Source: Algoriphagus aquimarinus (lineage in GTDB: Bacteria > Bacteroidota > Bacteroidia > Cytophagales > Cyclobacteriaceae). Taken from it: 61,319 nt of DNA. Position 1 is the stretch's first letter. Every line of letters begins with the position of its first letter. The stretch covers positions 1-61,319 of the forward strand of contig NZ_VORW01000024.1 of NCBI RefSeq assembly GCF_007997215.1. The letters run 5' to 3'. The translations under genes and the position numbers were made by a program. Below, one piece after another: positions 33,112-42,379 of this stretch. A model generated the notes under the pieces. It saw only the letters and a program-made list of their open reading frames with translations, ran no database searches and was not told the DNA's origin.

Positions 33112-33480
33112 TTACTTATCCATAATATTTTGTCTTGGAGGAAGGGTACTTTGATCCGTATCAGTTGGGATTGTAGGTTTTGTAGGCTGGCTAGTTGGAA
33201 TTCTTGGATGCTCAAAATCGTAGATTTTAGCTTTCAAAGAATTTGCATCAATTTCCATTTTCTTAATAGTTGAAGCTAGACTAGCGTAGGCAGCGTAGCT
33301 GCTTCCCCAAGCTGCCAGAAAAAGGATAAAGCCAATCAGTATAATGGTCACCATGGAATCTGATGTGATTTCATCCATTCCAAAGATTCCTCCTAGAGTA
33401 TCAAAAGCTATGAAGAAAATAAGAAAAGCACCAAAATAGACCAAAAGGGCTATTTGGAGGATTTGGTGAAGTTTTTTCAT
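33112..33480 (-). CDS. small membrane protein of unknown function
   Basis: 122 residues. Two transmembrane helices (about 8-30 and 43-65) are followed by a short amphipathic helix TIKKMEIDANSLKAKIYDFE and a Pro/Thr-rich tail (PTSQPTKPTIPTDTDQSTLP). No known domain recognised. It lies 29 bp downstream of the MsbA-type exporter on the same strand and probably shares its transcript. Confidence 0.65.
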   Translation of the reverse strand: MKKLHQILQIALLVYFGAFLIFFIAFDTLGGIFGMDEITSDSMVTIILIGFILFLAAWGSSYAAYASLASTIKKMEIDANSLKAKIYDFEHPRIPTSQPTKPTIPTDTDQSTLPPRQNIMDK

Positions 33481-33509
33481 GGGTTTTAAAATTAAGTTTA
33501 ACGAATATA

Positions 33510-35342
33510 CTAAACCGACTGAATACTAGAAAGTTTCTGGTACAAGCCCTCAACTTGGCTCAAATCGGTATGAGTACCTCTTTGAACGATTTCTCCGCGT
33601 TCGATCACCAAGATTTCATCAGCGTGCTGAATCGTGCTCAATCTATGTGCGATTACAAGGGTTGTTCTATTACTCATTAATTTGGTTAGTGCTTCCTGTA
33701 CCAAATGTTCTGATTCGGAATCCAAGGCGGAAGTCGCCTCATCGAGTATCAGAATTGGAGGGTTTTTCAGGACGGCTCTTGCGATACTTAAGCGCTGACG
33801 TTGACCACCAGAGAGCTTAGAACCTCGCTCTCCAATGCTGGTTTGATAGCCATCTTCCATTGTCTCAATAAATTCATGGGCGTTGGCAATTTTGGCGGCT
33901 TCCAACACTTGGGCTACTGTAGCTCCTTCTACTCCGAATGCGATGTTATTAAAAACGGTGTCGTTAAATAGGATGGACTCTTGAGTCACAATCCCCATTA
34001 GGCTACGCAAATCTTTTAGATTGAAATCTTTCAGATTATTGCCGTCGAGTAAAATTTCACCTTCGCTAGGGTCATAAAACCGTGGCACAAGATCAGCCAA
34101 GGTAGATTTTCCTCCACCTGAAGGTCCCACCAAAGCAATAGTTTTACCTCGATTTAGCGTAAAGCTGATATTCTTCAACACTAGTTGGTCTTCATAAGCA
34201 AAGTTTACCTTTTTGAATTCAACTGAATGTTCAAACGTATTGAGAACCGAAGGTGATGCCGGAGATTTAATTTGCGAAGGAGTATCTACAACAGTGAAAA
34301 CCCGCTCCGCAGATGCGATTCCTCTCTGAATGCTGCTCACAGCTCTAGAGATTTCTTTGGCCGGATTCAGCACTTGTGTGAAAATAATGATGTAGGTAAT
34401 GAAGTCCGAAGCTCCCAAATCTGAGTTGCCGCTAAGTACCATACTACCTCCGTAAACCAGAATTCCAGCGACTACGAATACACCTAAAAACTGTGAAATA
34501 GGAGAGGCTAGCTCATTCTTACGGGCCATGTTCACATTGACATCGGCATAGAAATCCGTTTCCCCATCAAACTTCTTTTTCATGAAGCCTTCTGCGTTGA
34601 AGGCTTTGATCACGCGCATTCCGCCTAGAGTTTCGTCCAGAATATTTACAATTCTGCCCAGAGATTCCTGACTTTGCACCGCTTTTTTCTTAAGTCTTCG
34701 TGTAATTCCGCCTATGATCGCTCCTGTGATCGGGATGATCAGAATGGTGAAAAGTGTCAACTTGGCAGACATAAAAAAGAGCACTGAGAAATATAGAATA
34801 ATGGTCACAGGCTCACGAAAAACGACACGCAGAGACTGCACAATGGTGTTTTCTACCTCCTGCACATCATTGGTCATTTTTGACATGAGATCACCTTTTC
34901 GCTCATTGGAAAAGTAGCCAATGTGAAGCTTACTGACCTGCGAGAAAATGTCCATTCGCATCCGCTTGATAACCACTGCTCGCACTTTAGCTAAAACTAC
35001 TCCTGATAAATAAGTGAAGAGGTTTGAAAGAAAAACTGAAATTACGATGATAATGCAGACGTAATACAATGAGCCCATTTTCCCATATTCTTCAGCGACT
35101 TGGAGGAAGTTGTAATTGAAGAGATGTGAAAAGTATTCTATGGAAAAGCTGAACTCAGGTTTCTCCGCATATTTCGCCAGAGACTCAGGATCTATCTGCT
35201 CAAAGATCACATCGAAAAGTGGCTTTAGGAGCGTGAAATTCAGTAGGCCAAAAACGATGGAAAGGAAGGCATAAATAATATAAGTAGGCACGAACTTCCC
35301 GTATGGCTTGGCATAAGAAAGAATTCGCAGATAGGTCTTCAT
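33510..35342 (-). CDS. MsbA-like ABC exporter
   Basis: 610 residues. The transmembrane domain has six helices, with a larger periplasmic loop (about 45-95) than the other exporter in this window. ATPase motifs are Walker A GPSGGGKST, canonical signature LSGGQRQRLSIARA, Walker B ILILDEATSALD and H-loop LVIAHRLS. MsbA-type proteins flip lipid A or phospholipids across the inner membrane as homodimers. The assignment to MsbA is by similarity and general layout; a drug or lipid exporter is the alternative. Confidence 0.88.
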   Translation of the reverse strand: MKTYLRILSYAKPYGKFVPTYIIYAFLSIVFGLLNFTLLKPLFDVIFEQIDPESLAKYAEKPEFSFSIEYFSHLFNYNFLQVAEEYGKMGSLYYVCIIIVISVFLSNLFTYLSGVVLAKVRAVVIKRMRMDIFSQVSKLHIGYFSNERKGDLMSKMTNDVQEVENTIVQSLRVVFREPVTIILYFSVLFFMSAKLTLFTILIIPITGAIIGGITRRLKKKAVQSQESLGRIVNILDETLGGMRVIKAFNAEGFMKKKFDGETDFYADVNVNMARKNELASPISQFLGVFVVAGILVYGGSMVLSGNSDLGASDFITYIIIFTQVLNPAKEISRAVSSIQRGIASAERVFTVVDTPSQIKSPASPSVLNTFEHSVEFKKVNFAYEDQLVLKNISFTLNRGKTIALVGPSGGGKSTLADLVPRFYDPSEGEILLDGNNLKDFNLKDLRSLMGIVTQESILFNDTVFNNIAFGVEGATVAQVLEAAKIANAHEFIETMEDGYQTSIGERGSKLSGGQRQRLSIARAVLKNPPILILDEATSALDSESEHLVQEALTKLMSNRTTLVIAHRLSTIQHADEILVIERGEIVQRGTHTDLSQVEGLYQKLSSIQSV

Positions 35343-35402
35343 AAACTAGTATTCATGGAATAATCACGCAAGTTACGCAAAAATGGCAGTGGAGGTTCCT
35401 TG

Positions 35403-37103
35403 TTAATAGTTGTAATCTGGTCGGATAAAGTTCCACCGGAAGGCTAATTGTAGGTATTGCTTGGTCTCTGGACTGTCTAGATCCTGTGCAGTTCTTCTAC
35501 GGAAAGTATGGGATGCATCGATAAAGAAGTTGTGGCGAAGCATATAGCTAACATTAAGATTTGTCTGAATCACTTTGTTTTCGATTCCCTGCCCGATCAC
35601 GTTACCAAATAATCCGGTGGGACTTCCCTCAAGTCTATTTTTCAAAATATCTCCTCCCCAGTTTGTTTCCTCATCAGGATCTCCTCCGTACAGTTGATAC
35701 ATAGTTTGAAGTGTAAGATTCAGTTTAGGGATTGGCTGATATCTGATGATACCCAGCATTTCGCGGAAATTAGCTCCTCTTGGGTGAGTAAGTGGCGTTT
35801 GCCAATTGCTATATGACTGATAGTCGACTTTCTCTTGGAATGTATAGGGTCTTGCGGAATTGTATTCCAACTGCAAATCAAGATTTGAAATCTTAAATAG
35901 GTCAATGTATTTGAACCCTGCTTGAAGTCCATATTTATTTCGTTTGGAGTTTTTCCCGTCTTGGCCGAAAAACTCAGAGAATACAAATTCGTCAAGCGCG
36001 AATTGCCCATAAAGCTGCATAGATGGGTAGAGATTCCACTTATAATCCATTCCTAGCATGACTTTGTCTGGAGTTCCGAGTGATTGCTCCACCCATCGGT
36101 AAAAAACAATAGGATTGTAATAATTGAAATCTGCTTTATCAGTCATCACTGACTCGAAGAATCCCAGGTTGAAGTTTTTCCCAACATTCAGGCCTAAACG
36201 ATGAAAGGAGAACCATTTCTGTGGATATCTACCGTCGGTTGGTCTCCCTCTGTCGTAATCCACGTCGGCAGTCATCTGAGTCCAGATATTTGTCAATTGG
36301 AATTTCCATATCTGCGTGTTTAATTTCACAAACATGTAGGGATTGGAAAAGTCAGAGAGCAGGAAAGATCGATATCCTTCTCCGATAAAGTTACGGTCAT
36401 GACCTAATTCCACTTGGATATGCTTGGTGATGTTGAAACTTACATGTCCCAAAGCTGAGAAATAGCTGTATCCATCCGAATTGTATTCCTTCCAAAATCC
36501 TTCGCCGGGCACAGCTCCATTATGCTCTGCATAGCCTTTTACCCAACTGGGAAAAAATGTCTCAGAGGAAGTGAAATACGTATAAAAACCCACTTTTTTA
36601 TCTATTGATCCACGCAAGACTACGCCTCTAGAGAGACGGTTAGGGTTTTGGTCATTGTTTGGTTCGATGCCGCCGTTTAGGTATAGAACAGGACTCACAT
36701 GAATATCAAACTCCTCACTATAATAGTGTCCCAAATCTCCCGGCCTTCTATAAAGTTTATTCAGGAAAGGTTTTTCGGACTCAGGAGTTTCTCTGCTCAC
36801 AAATTCCCAATTGTCCTGACTTAAATATGCCAGATTAAAGCGATCTACACTGGTGCGGATGACGGCGTCATTAGCAATGCTGTCAAGGAATTGGGCTACA
36901 TGATCTCTTCGGTAGGGTTTTGTTCCAGTATGGAACATCGAGTTATTACTTCCTTTTAGGATTTCATAACGCTCGATTTTGTGATAGTAATCCCGATCGA
37001 ATGGAATATAGCTTCCCTGTGCAAAAGTGAAAAATGGAAGCAAAAATGTGCCTATAAATATAAGCAACCGGAACTTTGGGTTGTGACTGTATGGCTTTAG
37101 CAT
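35403..37103 (-). CDS. Wzi/RemB-like outer membrane beta-barrel protein
   Basis: 566 residues. After a signal peptide (ending FTFAQ near 29) comes a segment IPFDRDYYHKIERYEILKGS (33-52) and then many amphipathic strands. YSYFSALGHVSFNITKHIQV and VELGHDRNFIGEGYRSFLLS are the hallmark of capsule-assembly Wzi-like proteins and the gliding-motility RemB family of Bacteroidota. Probably binds or secretes surface polysaccharide at the outer membrane. The MsbA-type gene follows 60 bp downstream on the same strand. Confidence 0.78.
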   Translation of the reverse strand: MLKPYSHNPKFRLLIFIGTFLLPFFTFAQGSYIPFDRDYYHKIERYEILKGSNNSMFHTGTKPYRRDHVAQFLDSIANDAVIRTSVDRFNLAYLSQDNWEFVSRETPESEKPFLNKLYRRPGDLGHYYSEEFDIHVSPVLYLNGGIEPNNDQNPNRLSRGVVLRGSIDKKVGFYTYFTSSETFFPSWVKGYAEHNGAVPGEGFWKEYNSDGYSYFSALGHVSFNITKHIQVELGHDRNFIGEGYRSFLLSDFSNPYMFVKLNTQIWKFQLTNIWTQMTADVDYDRGRPTDGRYPQKWFSFHRLGLNVGKNFNLGFFESVMTDKADFNYYNPIVFYRWVEQSLGTPDKVMLGMDYKWNLYPSMQLYGQFALDEFVFSEFFGQDGKNSKRNKYGLQAGFKYIDLFKISNLDLQLEYNSARPYTFQEKVDYQSYSNWQTPLTHPRGANFREMLGIIRYQPIPKLNLTLQTMYQLYGGDPDEETNWGGDILKNRLEGSPTGLFGNVIGQGIENKVIQTNLNVSYMLRHNFFIDASHTFRRRTAQDLDSPETKQYLQLAFRWNFIRPDYNY

Positions 37104-37316
37104 TGGCTAAATCTAAAAAACATTCCTGAAAATGAAATACTATTAAAGAGGTTTGAAATTATAGCATATGTCAGGAGTTTAGAGGGGCGTAAGTATTTTT
37201 GCATCCAAAACTGGGTAATATTTATTTTATTTTTGAGGCTAAAGCCCTTCATTTGTGTCTAGAAATCCCCTTTTTAAATCCTTTTGATCAATTGACTTAG
37301 AAATACTTGATAAAGA

Positions 37317-37348
37317 TTTGGTGGATTTTCTGAAAAAGGGTAGCTTTG
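37317..37348 (+). promoter_or_regulatory. promoter of rpmE2
   Basis: TTTG (37317-37320), 20 bp, TAGCTTTG (37341-37348): an exact match to the Bacteroidota -33/-7 consensus. Transcription would start near 37355, about 33 nt before the L31 start. Confidence 0.75.
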
Positions 37349-37387
37349 TGCCTCATTTGAAAGACGTACATAATAACTAGCAATAAT

Positions 37388-37636
37388 ATGAAAGCTGATA
37401 TCCATCCAAACTACAGAGACGTCGTTTTCTACGACACTTCTAGCGAGTTTAAATTTCTTACGAAATCAACTATCGAAACAAGCGAAACAATCACTTGGGA
37501 AGATGGCAACGAATACCCTTTGTTTAAAGTGGAAGTGAGCTCTCAGTCTCATCCTTTCTACACTGGTAAGAAAATGATGCTTGATACTGCGGGTCGTGTT
37601 GAGAAATTCAACAGAAGATACGCTCAGAAGAAGTAA
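37388..37636 (+). CDS. rpmE2: 50S ribosomal protein L31 type B
   Basis: 82 residues, MKADIHPNYRDVVFYDTSSE at the start, then HPFYTGKKMMLDTAGRVEKF. The length and the absence of the CxxC zinc motif identify the zinc-independent type B form. Single gene with its own promoter and terminator. An AT-rich, gene-free stretch separates it from the divergent Wzi/RemB-like gene. Confidence 0.97.
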   Translation: MKADIHPNYRDVVFYDTSSEFKFLTKSTIETSETITWEDGNEYPLFKVEVSSQSHPFYTGKKMMLDTAGRVEKFNRRYAQKK

Positions 37637-37658
37637 TTCTTCCTTATCTCAGGCTAAA

Positions 37659-37697
37659 AAGTCTCCCGGAGCATGGATTCCGGGAGACTTTTTTATT
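37659..37697 (+). terminator. rpmE2 terminator
   Basis: The perfect 12-bp inverted repeat AAGTCTCCCGGA / TCCGGGAGACTT with an 8-nt loop is followed by a T6 tract. The T tract also forms part of the -7-like element of the next gene. Confidence 0.85.
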
Positions 37698-37701
37698 TTT
37701 G
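37694..37701 (+). promoter_or_regulatory. -7 element directly before the GlmU-like gene
   Basis: TATTTTTG matches TAnnTTTG and ends 4 bp before the ATG at 37706. No TTG with proper spacing was found because the terminator stem occupies that place. Confidence 0.35.
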
Positions 37702-37705
37702 CCAC

Positions 37706-38902
37706 ATGGACTCTATTTTGTTGTTTGATGACCCCGCCATTCGCGGATCATTGCTCCCCTTTACTTTTACCAGACCGGTGGCGGATATCCGCATCGGGAT
37801 CTTGAAAATCTCTGAGAAATGGGAGAGGGTAACTGGAGCTTCAATTTCATTTCTCACGCAAGACTATCTTCAAAAGAAATTCCCTCCTAAATCAGGAAAT
37901 GCACTCGCTATAAATGGCGCTTTGCTTCCTGATAGCAGAAGTCTTGCCTTGATAAAATCACTTTCTTCTAATCAGGCACTCTATTTCGGTAAAACTCTGA
38001 TCGCTACTTATATCGGCGAAACCGAAAAGAATCTGGGTGCTGTGAAGAGTAAAGAAATCATCCAGATGGATTATGAGCCAACACTTCTATTGAAGACCTG
38101 GAATATCTTCCAATTCAATGGTGCTGAAATCAGAAAGGATTTTGATCTGATTACTCAAGGAAGAAAATCCGCTAAGATCACCGACCCTCATACTAAGTTA
38201 TATTCTCCCGAAAATATCTTCATTGAGGAAGGTGCTGTGATCCGTGCCACAGTTTTGAATGCTGACGGTGGGCCGATTTATATTGGTAAAAACACAGAGA
38301 TTCAAGAGGGGTCATTAATTCGTGGGCCATTTGCGCTTTGCGAAAGCTCTACCATCAACATGGGGGCGAAAATAAAAGGGGATACTACCGTTGGACCACA
38401 CTGCAAAGTAGGTGGCGAAGTATCCAACTCAGTGATCTTTGGCTTTAGCAATAAAGGTCATGAAGGTTTCTTGGGCAATTCTGTGATCGGGGAATGGTGT
38501 AATATGGGCGCTGACACAAACACAAGCAACTTGAAAAACAATTATTCTCCAGTGAAATTGTGGGATTACACCGTTGGGAATTATGCCAATACGGGTTTGC
38601 AGTTTTGTGGCTTGATGATGGGAGATCACTCCAAATGTGGTATCAATACCATGTTCAACACAGGAACTGTAGTCGGTATTGGATCCAATGTTTTCGGTCC
38701 AGGATTTCCGCGTAAATTTATCCCTTCCTTTGCCTGGGGTGGAGAAGAAGGATTTTCTACCTTTTTGTTTCCGAAGTTTCTAGAAACAGCAAAAGCCGTA
38801 GTGGCAAGAAGAGGGCTTGAGTTGGATGCAGAAGAACAAGAAATATTGCGTTTGATTTTCGAAATGTCCAAAAACTATAGAATTTGGGAAACCACATCCT
38901 GA
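37706..38902 (+). CDS. GlmU-like sugar nucleotidyltransferase family protein
   Basis: 398 residues from MDSILLFDDPAIRGSLLPFT; an upstream in-frame codon lies inside the terminator. The N-terminal half lacks the LxAGxGTRM nucleotide-binding loop of true GlmU. The C-terminal half (about 190-345) is a left-handed beta-helix with hexapeptide repeats (IYIGKNTEIQEGSLIRGPFA, then CKVGGEVSNSVIFGFSNKGH). Probably a sugar-phosphate acyl- or nucleotidyltransferase homologue of changed function. The gene overlaps no other from this start, and the delta-prime gene begins 11 bp after its stop. Confidence 0.82.
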   Translation: MDSILLFDDPAIRGSLLPFTFTRPVADIRIGILKISEKWERVTGASISFLTQDYLQKKFPPKSGNALAINGALLPDSRSLALIKSLSSNQALYFGKTLIATYIGETEKNLGAVKSKEIIQMDYEPTLLLKTWNIFQFNGAEIRKDFDLITQGRKSAKITDPHTKLYSPENIFIEEGAVIRATVLNADGGPIYIGKNTEIQEGSLIRGPFALCESSTINMGAKIKGDTTVGPHCKVGGEVSNSVIFGFSNKGHEGFLGNSVIGEWCNMGADTNTSNLKNNYSPVKLWDYTVGNYANTGLQFCGLMMGDHSKCGINTMFNTGTVVGIGSNVFGPGFPRKFIPSFAWGGEEGFSTFLFPKFLETAKAVVARRGLELDAEEQEILRLIFEMSKNYRIWETTS

Positions 38903-38913
38903 TTAATTATTCC

Positions 38914-40050
38914 ATGCAATTCGCAGATATACCGGGGCTTCCCGAGACCAAAGAAAACCTGATCAATGCTGTCAAAAACAATCATTTGGCGCATGCATTG
39001 TTATTTCACGGGCCTGAAGGTTCCGCTAATTTGACTATGGCGCTGGCGCTGTGTACTTATTTGTACTGCGAAAAGCCTGGAGAAATGGACTCTTGTGGTG
39101 AGTGTTCTTCCTGCCAGCGGATGAGTAGATTGGTTGTGCCTGACTTAAACTTTGCTTTTCCGACTATAGCCAAGGTAAAGGAAGACGATAAGGAAGATGA
39201 GGAAAAGATAGATGTATTGACCAGTTGGAGGAAATTCGCGATAGAGCAACCTTACGGAAATGTACATGACTTTATCTATTTTAATAATTTCGAAAAGAAG
39301 CAATTAAATATCTCCAAAGGAGCCGCACGCAAAATCATTCAAGCCCTTTCTTTGATGTCCTTCGAGGGAGGCTATAAAATAATGATGATTTGGGCACCGG
39401 AATTTCTTCATCCTTCCGCAGCAAATGCGCTTCTGAAAATTCTCGAAGAGCCGCAGCCTAAAACGCTTTTTATCCTAGTGACCAGTCAAGCAGACCAGTT
39501 ACTCACAACTATACTTTCTAGAACGCAGAAAGTGACGATTAGAGGTTTCTCGGATGAAGAAGTGAAAAGCCATCTTATCACTAAGGGACTTGCTGACGAA
39601 TCCTCTGCAGATCAAATCGCAATGCTTGCAGATGGGAATCTCCGTGAAGCATACAGATTAGTGGATCAGGTAGAAGATCTTCAGGTGAAAAAAATCAGAG
39701 AGTGGTTTTTGTCCTGCTATAAGGCAGATTTCAAAAGCATTTTTGGGTTAGCGGATGATTTTCACAAGTCAGATAAAGAAGCCCAAAAATCACTAATGTT
39801 GACGGGACTGAATGTCCTTCGTGAGATTCTGTTAAAGAATGCTGGTTTGGATCAGCTTCTTCGTACGCATGATGAGGATCGTGCCTTTGTGAATAATATC
39901 AGTGGGAAAGTACTGAAGGAGGAGCACGTGGGTAAGCTTTATGGGGAATTCAACATGGCTCATTATCATTTGGAAAGAAATGGCAATGCTAAATTTATCT
40001 TCACGGATCTTTCTATGAATGTGGCCAAATTGATGGCAAAAATCAGCTGA
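38914..40050 (+). CDS. holB: DNA polymerase III delta-prime-like subunit
   Basis: 378 residues from MQFADIPGLPETKENLINAV; an earlier in-frame Met would overlap the GlmU-like gene. The clamp-loader AAA fold has a degenerate P-loop HGPEGSANLTMA (32-43) without the Walker Lys, as in non-ATPase delta-prime subunits. Four zinc cysteines are at 52, 61, 64 and 67 (CGECSSC). HPSAANALLKILEEPQPKTL and the sensor LSRTQ near 203 support the call. It loads the beta sliding clamp with DnaX and delta. The retropepsin-like gene starts 1 bp after it. Confidence 0.9.
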   Translation: MQFADIPGLPETKENLINAVKNNHLAHALLFHGPEGSANLTMALALCTYLYCEKPGEMDSCGECSSCQRMSRLVVPDLNFAFPTIAKVKEDDKEDEEKIDVLTSWRKFAIEQPYGNVHDFIYFNNFEKKQLNISKGAARKIIQALSLMSFEGGYKIMMIWAPEFLHPSAANALLKILEEPQPKTLFILVTSQADQLLTTILSRTQKVTIRGFSDEEVKSHLITKGLADESSADQIAMLADGNLREAYRLVDQVEDLQVKKIREWFLSCYKADFKSIFGLADDFHKSDKEAQKSLMLTGLNVLREILLKNAGLDQLLRTHDEDRAFVNNISGKVLKEEHVGKLYGEFNMAHYHLERNGNAKFIFTDLSMNVAKLMAKIS

Positions 40051-40051
40051 A

Positions 40052-40489
40052 ATGGATCGAAAAATAATTGGCAGAAAGGAAAAAGTCTCTCTTCCAGAGT
40101 TAGGATTAAATCTAGTCTGGGCTAAAGTGGATACAGGAGCATATACGAGTAGTATTCATGCGGAGAATTTGGAAGTGGTTGAAATTGATGGGAAGCGCGT
40201 GTTGAAATTTCTGCCTTTACTTCCTGGTCACAAATCATTTACTGGGAAGGTGGTTACCTTTGAGCATTTCAGAGAAAAAAAAGTGAAAAATTCCTTTGGT
40301 CATGCTGAGATTCGCTATTTGATCGAGACTACCTTTGAGCTAGCTAATGAGACCTATTCCGCAGAATTCACGCTTTCGGATCGGTCGAGCATGAGAAATG
40401 CCATCCTCCTCGGGCGAAAAATCCTAAGAAATCGTTTTCTTGTAGATGTATGTAAAGTCAATTTGGCTAAACAATACAGAAAGAAATAA
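40052..40489 (+). CDS. retropepsin-like aspartic protease (RimK-associated)
   Basis: 145 residues. The active-site motif DTGAYTSS (27-34) in VWAKVDTGAYTSSIHAEN and the family mark LLGRKILRNRFLVDV (near 119-133) identify the Pfam Zn_protease/RimB-type retropepsin family, annotated 'ATP-dependent zinc protease' in databases. It sits directly before rimK, an association seen in many genomes, and may trim or limit glutamate tails added by RimK. That role is inferred. Confidence 0.87.
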   Translation: MDRKIIGRKEKVSLPELGLNLVWAKVDTGAYTSSIHAENLEVVEIDGKRVLKFLPLLPGHKSFTGKVVTFEHFREKKVKNSFGHAEIRYLIETTFELANETYSAEFTLSDRSSMRNAILLGRKILRNRFLVDVCKVNLAKQYRKK

Positions 40490-40547
40490 GTAAATACTGA
40501 TTTACCTTACGAGTCAAGTAAGAGACTCATACTCTAAAAATTTTCTA

Positions 40548-41453
40548 ATGAAAATTGCAATCCTTTCTAGGAACCCAAATTTATATTCTACCAGAAGACT
40601 TTTTGAAGCGATTCAAAAAGCTGGACATGAAGCAATAATTGTAAATCATAGCATCTGCGACTTGATTATTGAGCAAGAAGGTCCTTCCATAATCTATAAA
40701 GGTGAAAAGCTCACGGACATAGATGCAATCATCCCTAGAATTGGAGCTTCGGTTACGTTTTACGGAACTGCTGTAGTTCGTCAGTTTGAACTGATGGGGG
40801 CTTTTTCTGCAGTACATTCTCAGGCCATTGTAAGGAGTAGAGACAAATTGAGAAGTCTGCAGATTCTTTCAAGCGCAGGATTGGGGATGCCAAAAACGGC
40901 TTTTACCAATTTCTCTAAAGGCGGGGAAAAGCAAATCATCGAGCATGTAGGTGGTGCTCCGCTGATCATCAAATTGCTGGAAGGAACTCAGGGGCTTGGG
41001 GTGGTTTTGGCAGAAACAAGGAAAGCGAGTCAATCTGTGATAGAGGCTTTCCACGGGTTGAAAGCAAGAATTATTGTTCAAGAATTCATCAAAGAAGCAA
41101 AGGGTGCGGATATACGTGCATTTATAGTGAATGGAAAAGTGGTAGGAGCCATGAAGCGTCAAGGTGCTGAAGGTGAGTTCAGATCCAACCTTCACCGTGG
41201 AGGAAAAGCTACCATTATTAAATTGAGTCGAGTAGAGAAGGCTGCTGCTTTGGGCGCGGCAAAAGCACTTGGGCTTGATGTAGCTGGAGTGGATATGCTT
41301 CAGTCTGACAGAGGCCCTTTGATTCTGGAAGTGAATAGCTCTCCAGGGTTAGAAGGTATAGAGAAAGCAACGGGGATTGATATCGCTGGGGCTATTATAA
41401 AATTTATAGAAGAAGGGGTGAATAAGCGCCCTATGAAAATATCAAATCAATGA
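40548..41453 (+). CDS. rimK: ribosomal protein S6-L-glutamate ligase
   Basis: 301 residues, an ATP-grasp ligase. The start MKIAILSRNPNLYSTRRLFEA, the IDAIIPRIGASVTFYGTAVV segment (64-83), KLLEGTQGLGVVLAET and LEVNSSPGLEGIEKATGID at the C-terminus are RimK marks. It adds glutamate residues to the S6 C-terminus or to related protein targets. 58 bp separate it from the protease gene, and its stop overlaps hemC by 4 bp. Confidence 0.93.
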   Translation: MKIAILSRNPNLYSTRRLFEAIQKAGHEAIIVNHSICDLIIEQEGPSIIYKGEKLTDIDAIIPRIGASVTFYGTAVVRQFELMGAFSAVHSQAIVRSRDKLRSLQILSSAGLGMPKTAFTNFSKGGEKQIIEHVGGAPLIIKLLEGTQGLGVVLAETRKASQSVIEAFHGLKARIIVQEFIKEAKGADIRAFIVNGKVVGAMKRQGAEGEFRSNLHRGGKATIIKLSRVEKAAALGAAKALGLDVAGVDMLQSDRGPLILEVNSSPGLEGIEKATGIDIAGAIIKFIEEGVNKRPMKISNQ

Positions 41454-42379
41454 GTCAGTTAGTGAAAATAGGTACGCGTGGGAGCAAACTGGCGCTGTGG
41501 CAGGCGTATCATGTGGAGGAACTTTTACTAAAAGCAGGGTTGAAAGCAGAGATTGTTGTCATTGATACAAAAGGCGATCAAATCCTTGATGTGTCAATTG
41601 CTAAGATTGGGAGCAAAGGAGTTTTTACTCAGGAATTAGAAGATCAATTGATGGACGGACGAATTGATATCGCAGTACATAGTGCGAAAGATATGCAGTC
41701 CAATTTGCCGGAAGGCTTTGAGATTATTGCCTTCACGGAGCGTGAAAAGGAAAATGATGTGCTTGTCTCACATGACAAATCTGTTTCGCTAAAGAAGAAT
41801 GTTGTTTTAGGTACTTCATCTACACGTCGGGTTTCTACTTTAAAGCATTTTTATCCACATGTAAAAACAGTGGATGTTCGTGGGAATCTGCAAACCCGAA
41901 TCCGTAAAATGGAAGAAGGACTTTGCGATGCTTTATTGCTTGCATACGCAGGTGCGCATCGCATGGAATATGACCACATGATTGTAGCTGAGCTGGATTT
42001 GGATGAATTTACTCCAGCTGTAGGACAAGGCTCTGTAGCCATCGAAGTAGCAGAGAAATTAGATCCTGTTTTGAAGACTAAGATAGCTACAGCTTGTAAT
42101 CACTTGGAGACATCTTTGAGGCTGCGTGCTGAGCGAGCATATCTTAGAGTACTGGAAGGGGGATGTAGTATCCCCGTTTTTGCGCTTGCAAATCTCTTGG
42201 GCGATCAACTTATCCTAAAAGGCGGAATTGTGAGTTTGGATGGAAAAGAGCGGATTTCCATCGTAGTTGAAGGAAATGCTGATCAACCAGAAAAGCTGGG
42301 GCAGGAGCTCGCTGATAAGGTTTTTGCCGCAGGCGGAAAAGTAATATTGGATCAAATTAAACTGACTTTGAATAAATGA
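41450..42379 (+). CDS. hemC: hydroxymethylbilane synthase (porphobilinogen deaminase)
   Basis: 309 residues. It polymerises four porphobilinogens to hydroxymethylbilane. Motifs are IGTRGSKLALWQA (7-19), HSAKDMQ (77-83), GTSSTRR (121-127), and the cofactor-carrying Cys239 in VLEGGCSIPVFA. ATGA overlaps join it to rimK before and the peptidyl-prolyl isomerase after, which indicates coupled translation. The third haem gene in the window, away from hemB and hemE. Confidence 0.97.
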   Translation: MSQLVKIGTRGSKLALWQAYHVEELLLKAGLKAEIVVIDTKGDQILDVSIAKIGSKGVFTQELEDQLMDGRIDIAVHSAKDMQSNLPEGFEIIAFTEREKENDVLVSHDKSVSLKKNVVLGTSSTRRVSTLKHFYPHVKTVDVRGNLQTRIRKMEEGLCDALLLAYAGAHRMEYDHMIVAELDLDEFTPAVGQGSVAIEVAEKLDPVLKTKIATACNHLETSLRLRAERAYLRVLEGGCSIPVFALANLLGDQLILKGGIVSLDGKERISIVVEGNADQPEKLGQELADKVFAAGGKVILDQIKLTLNK

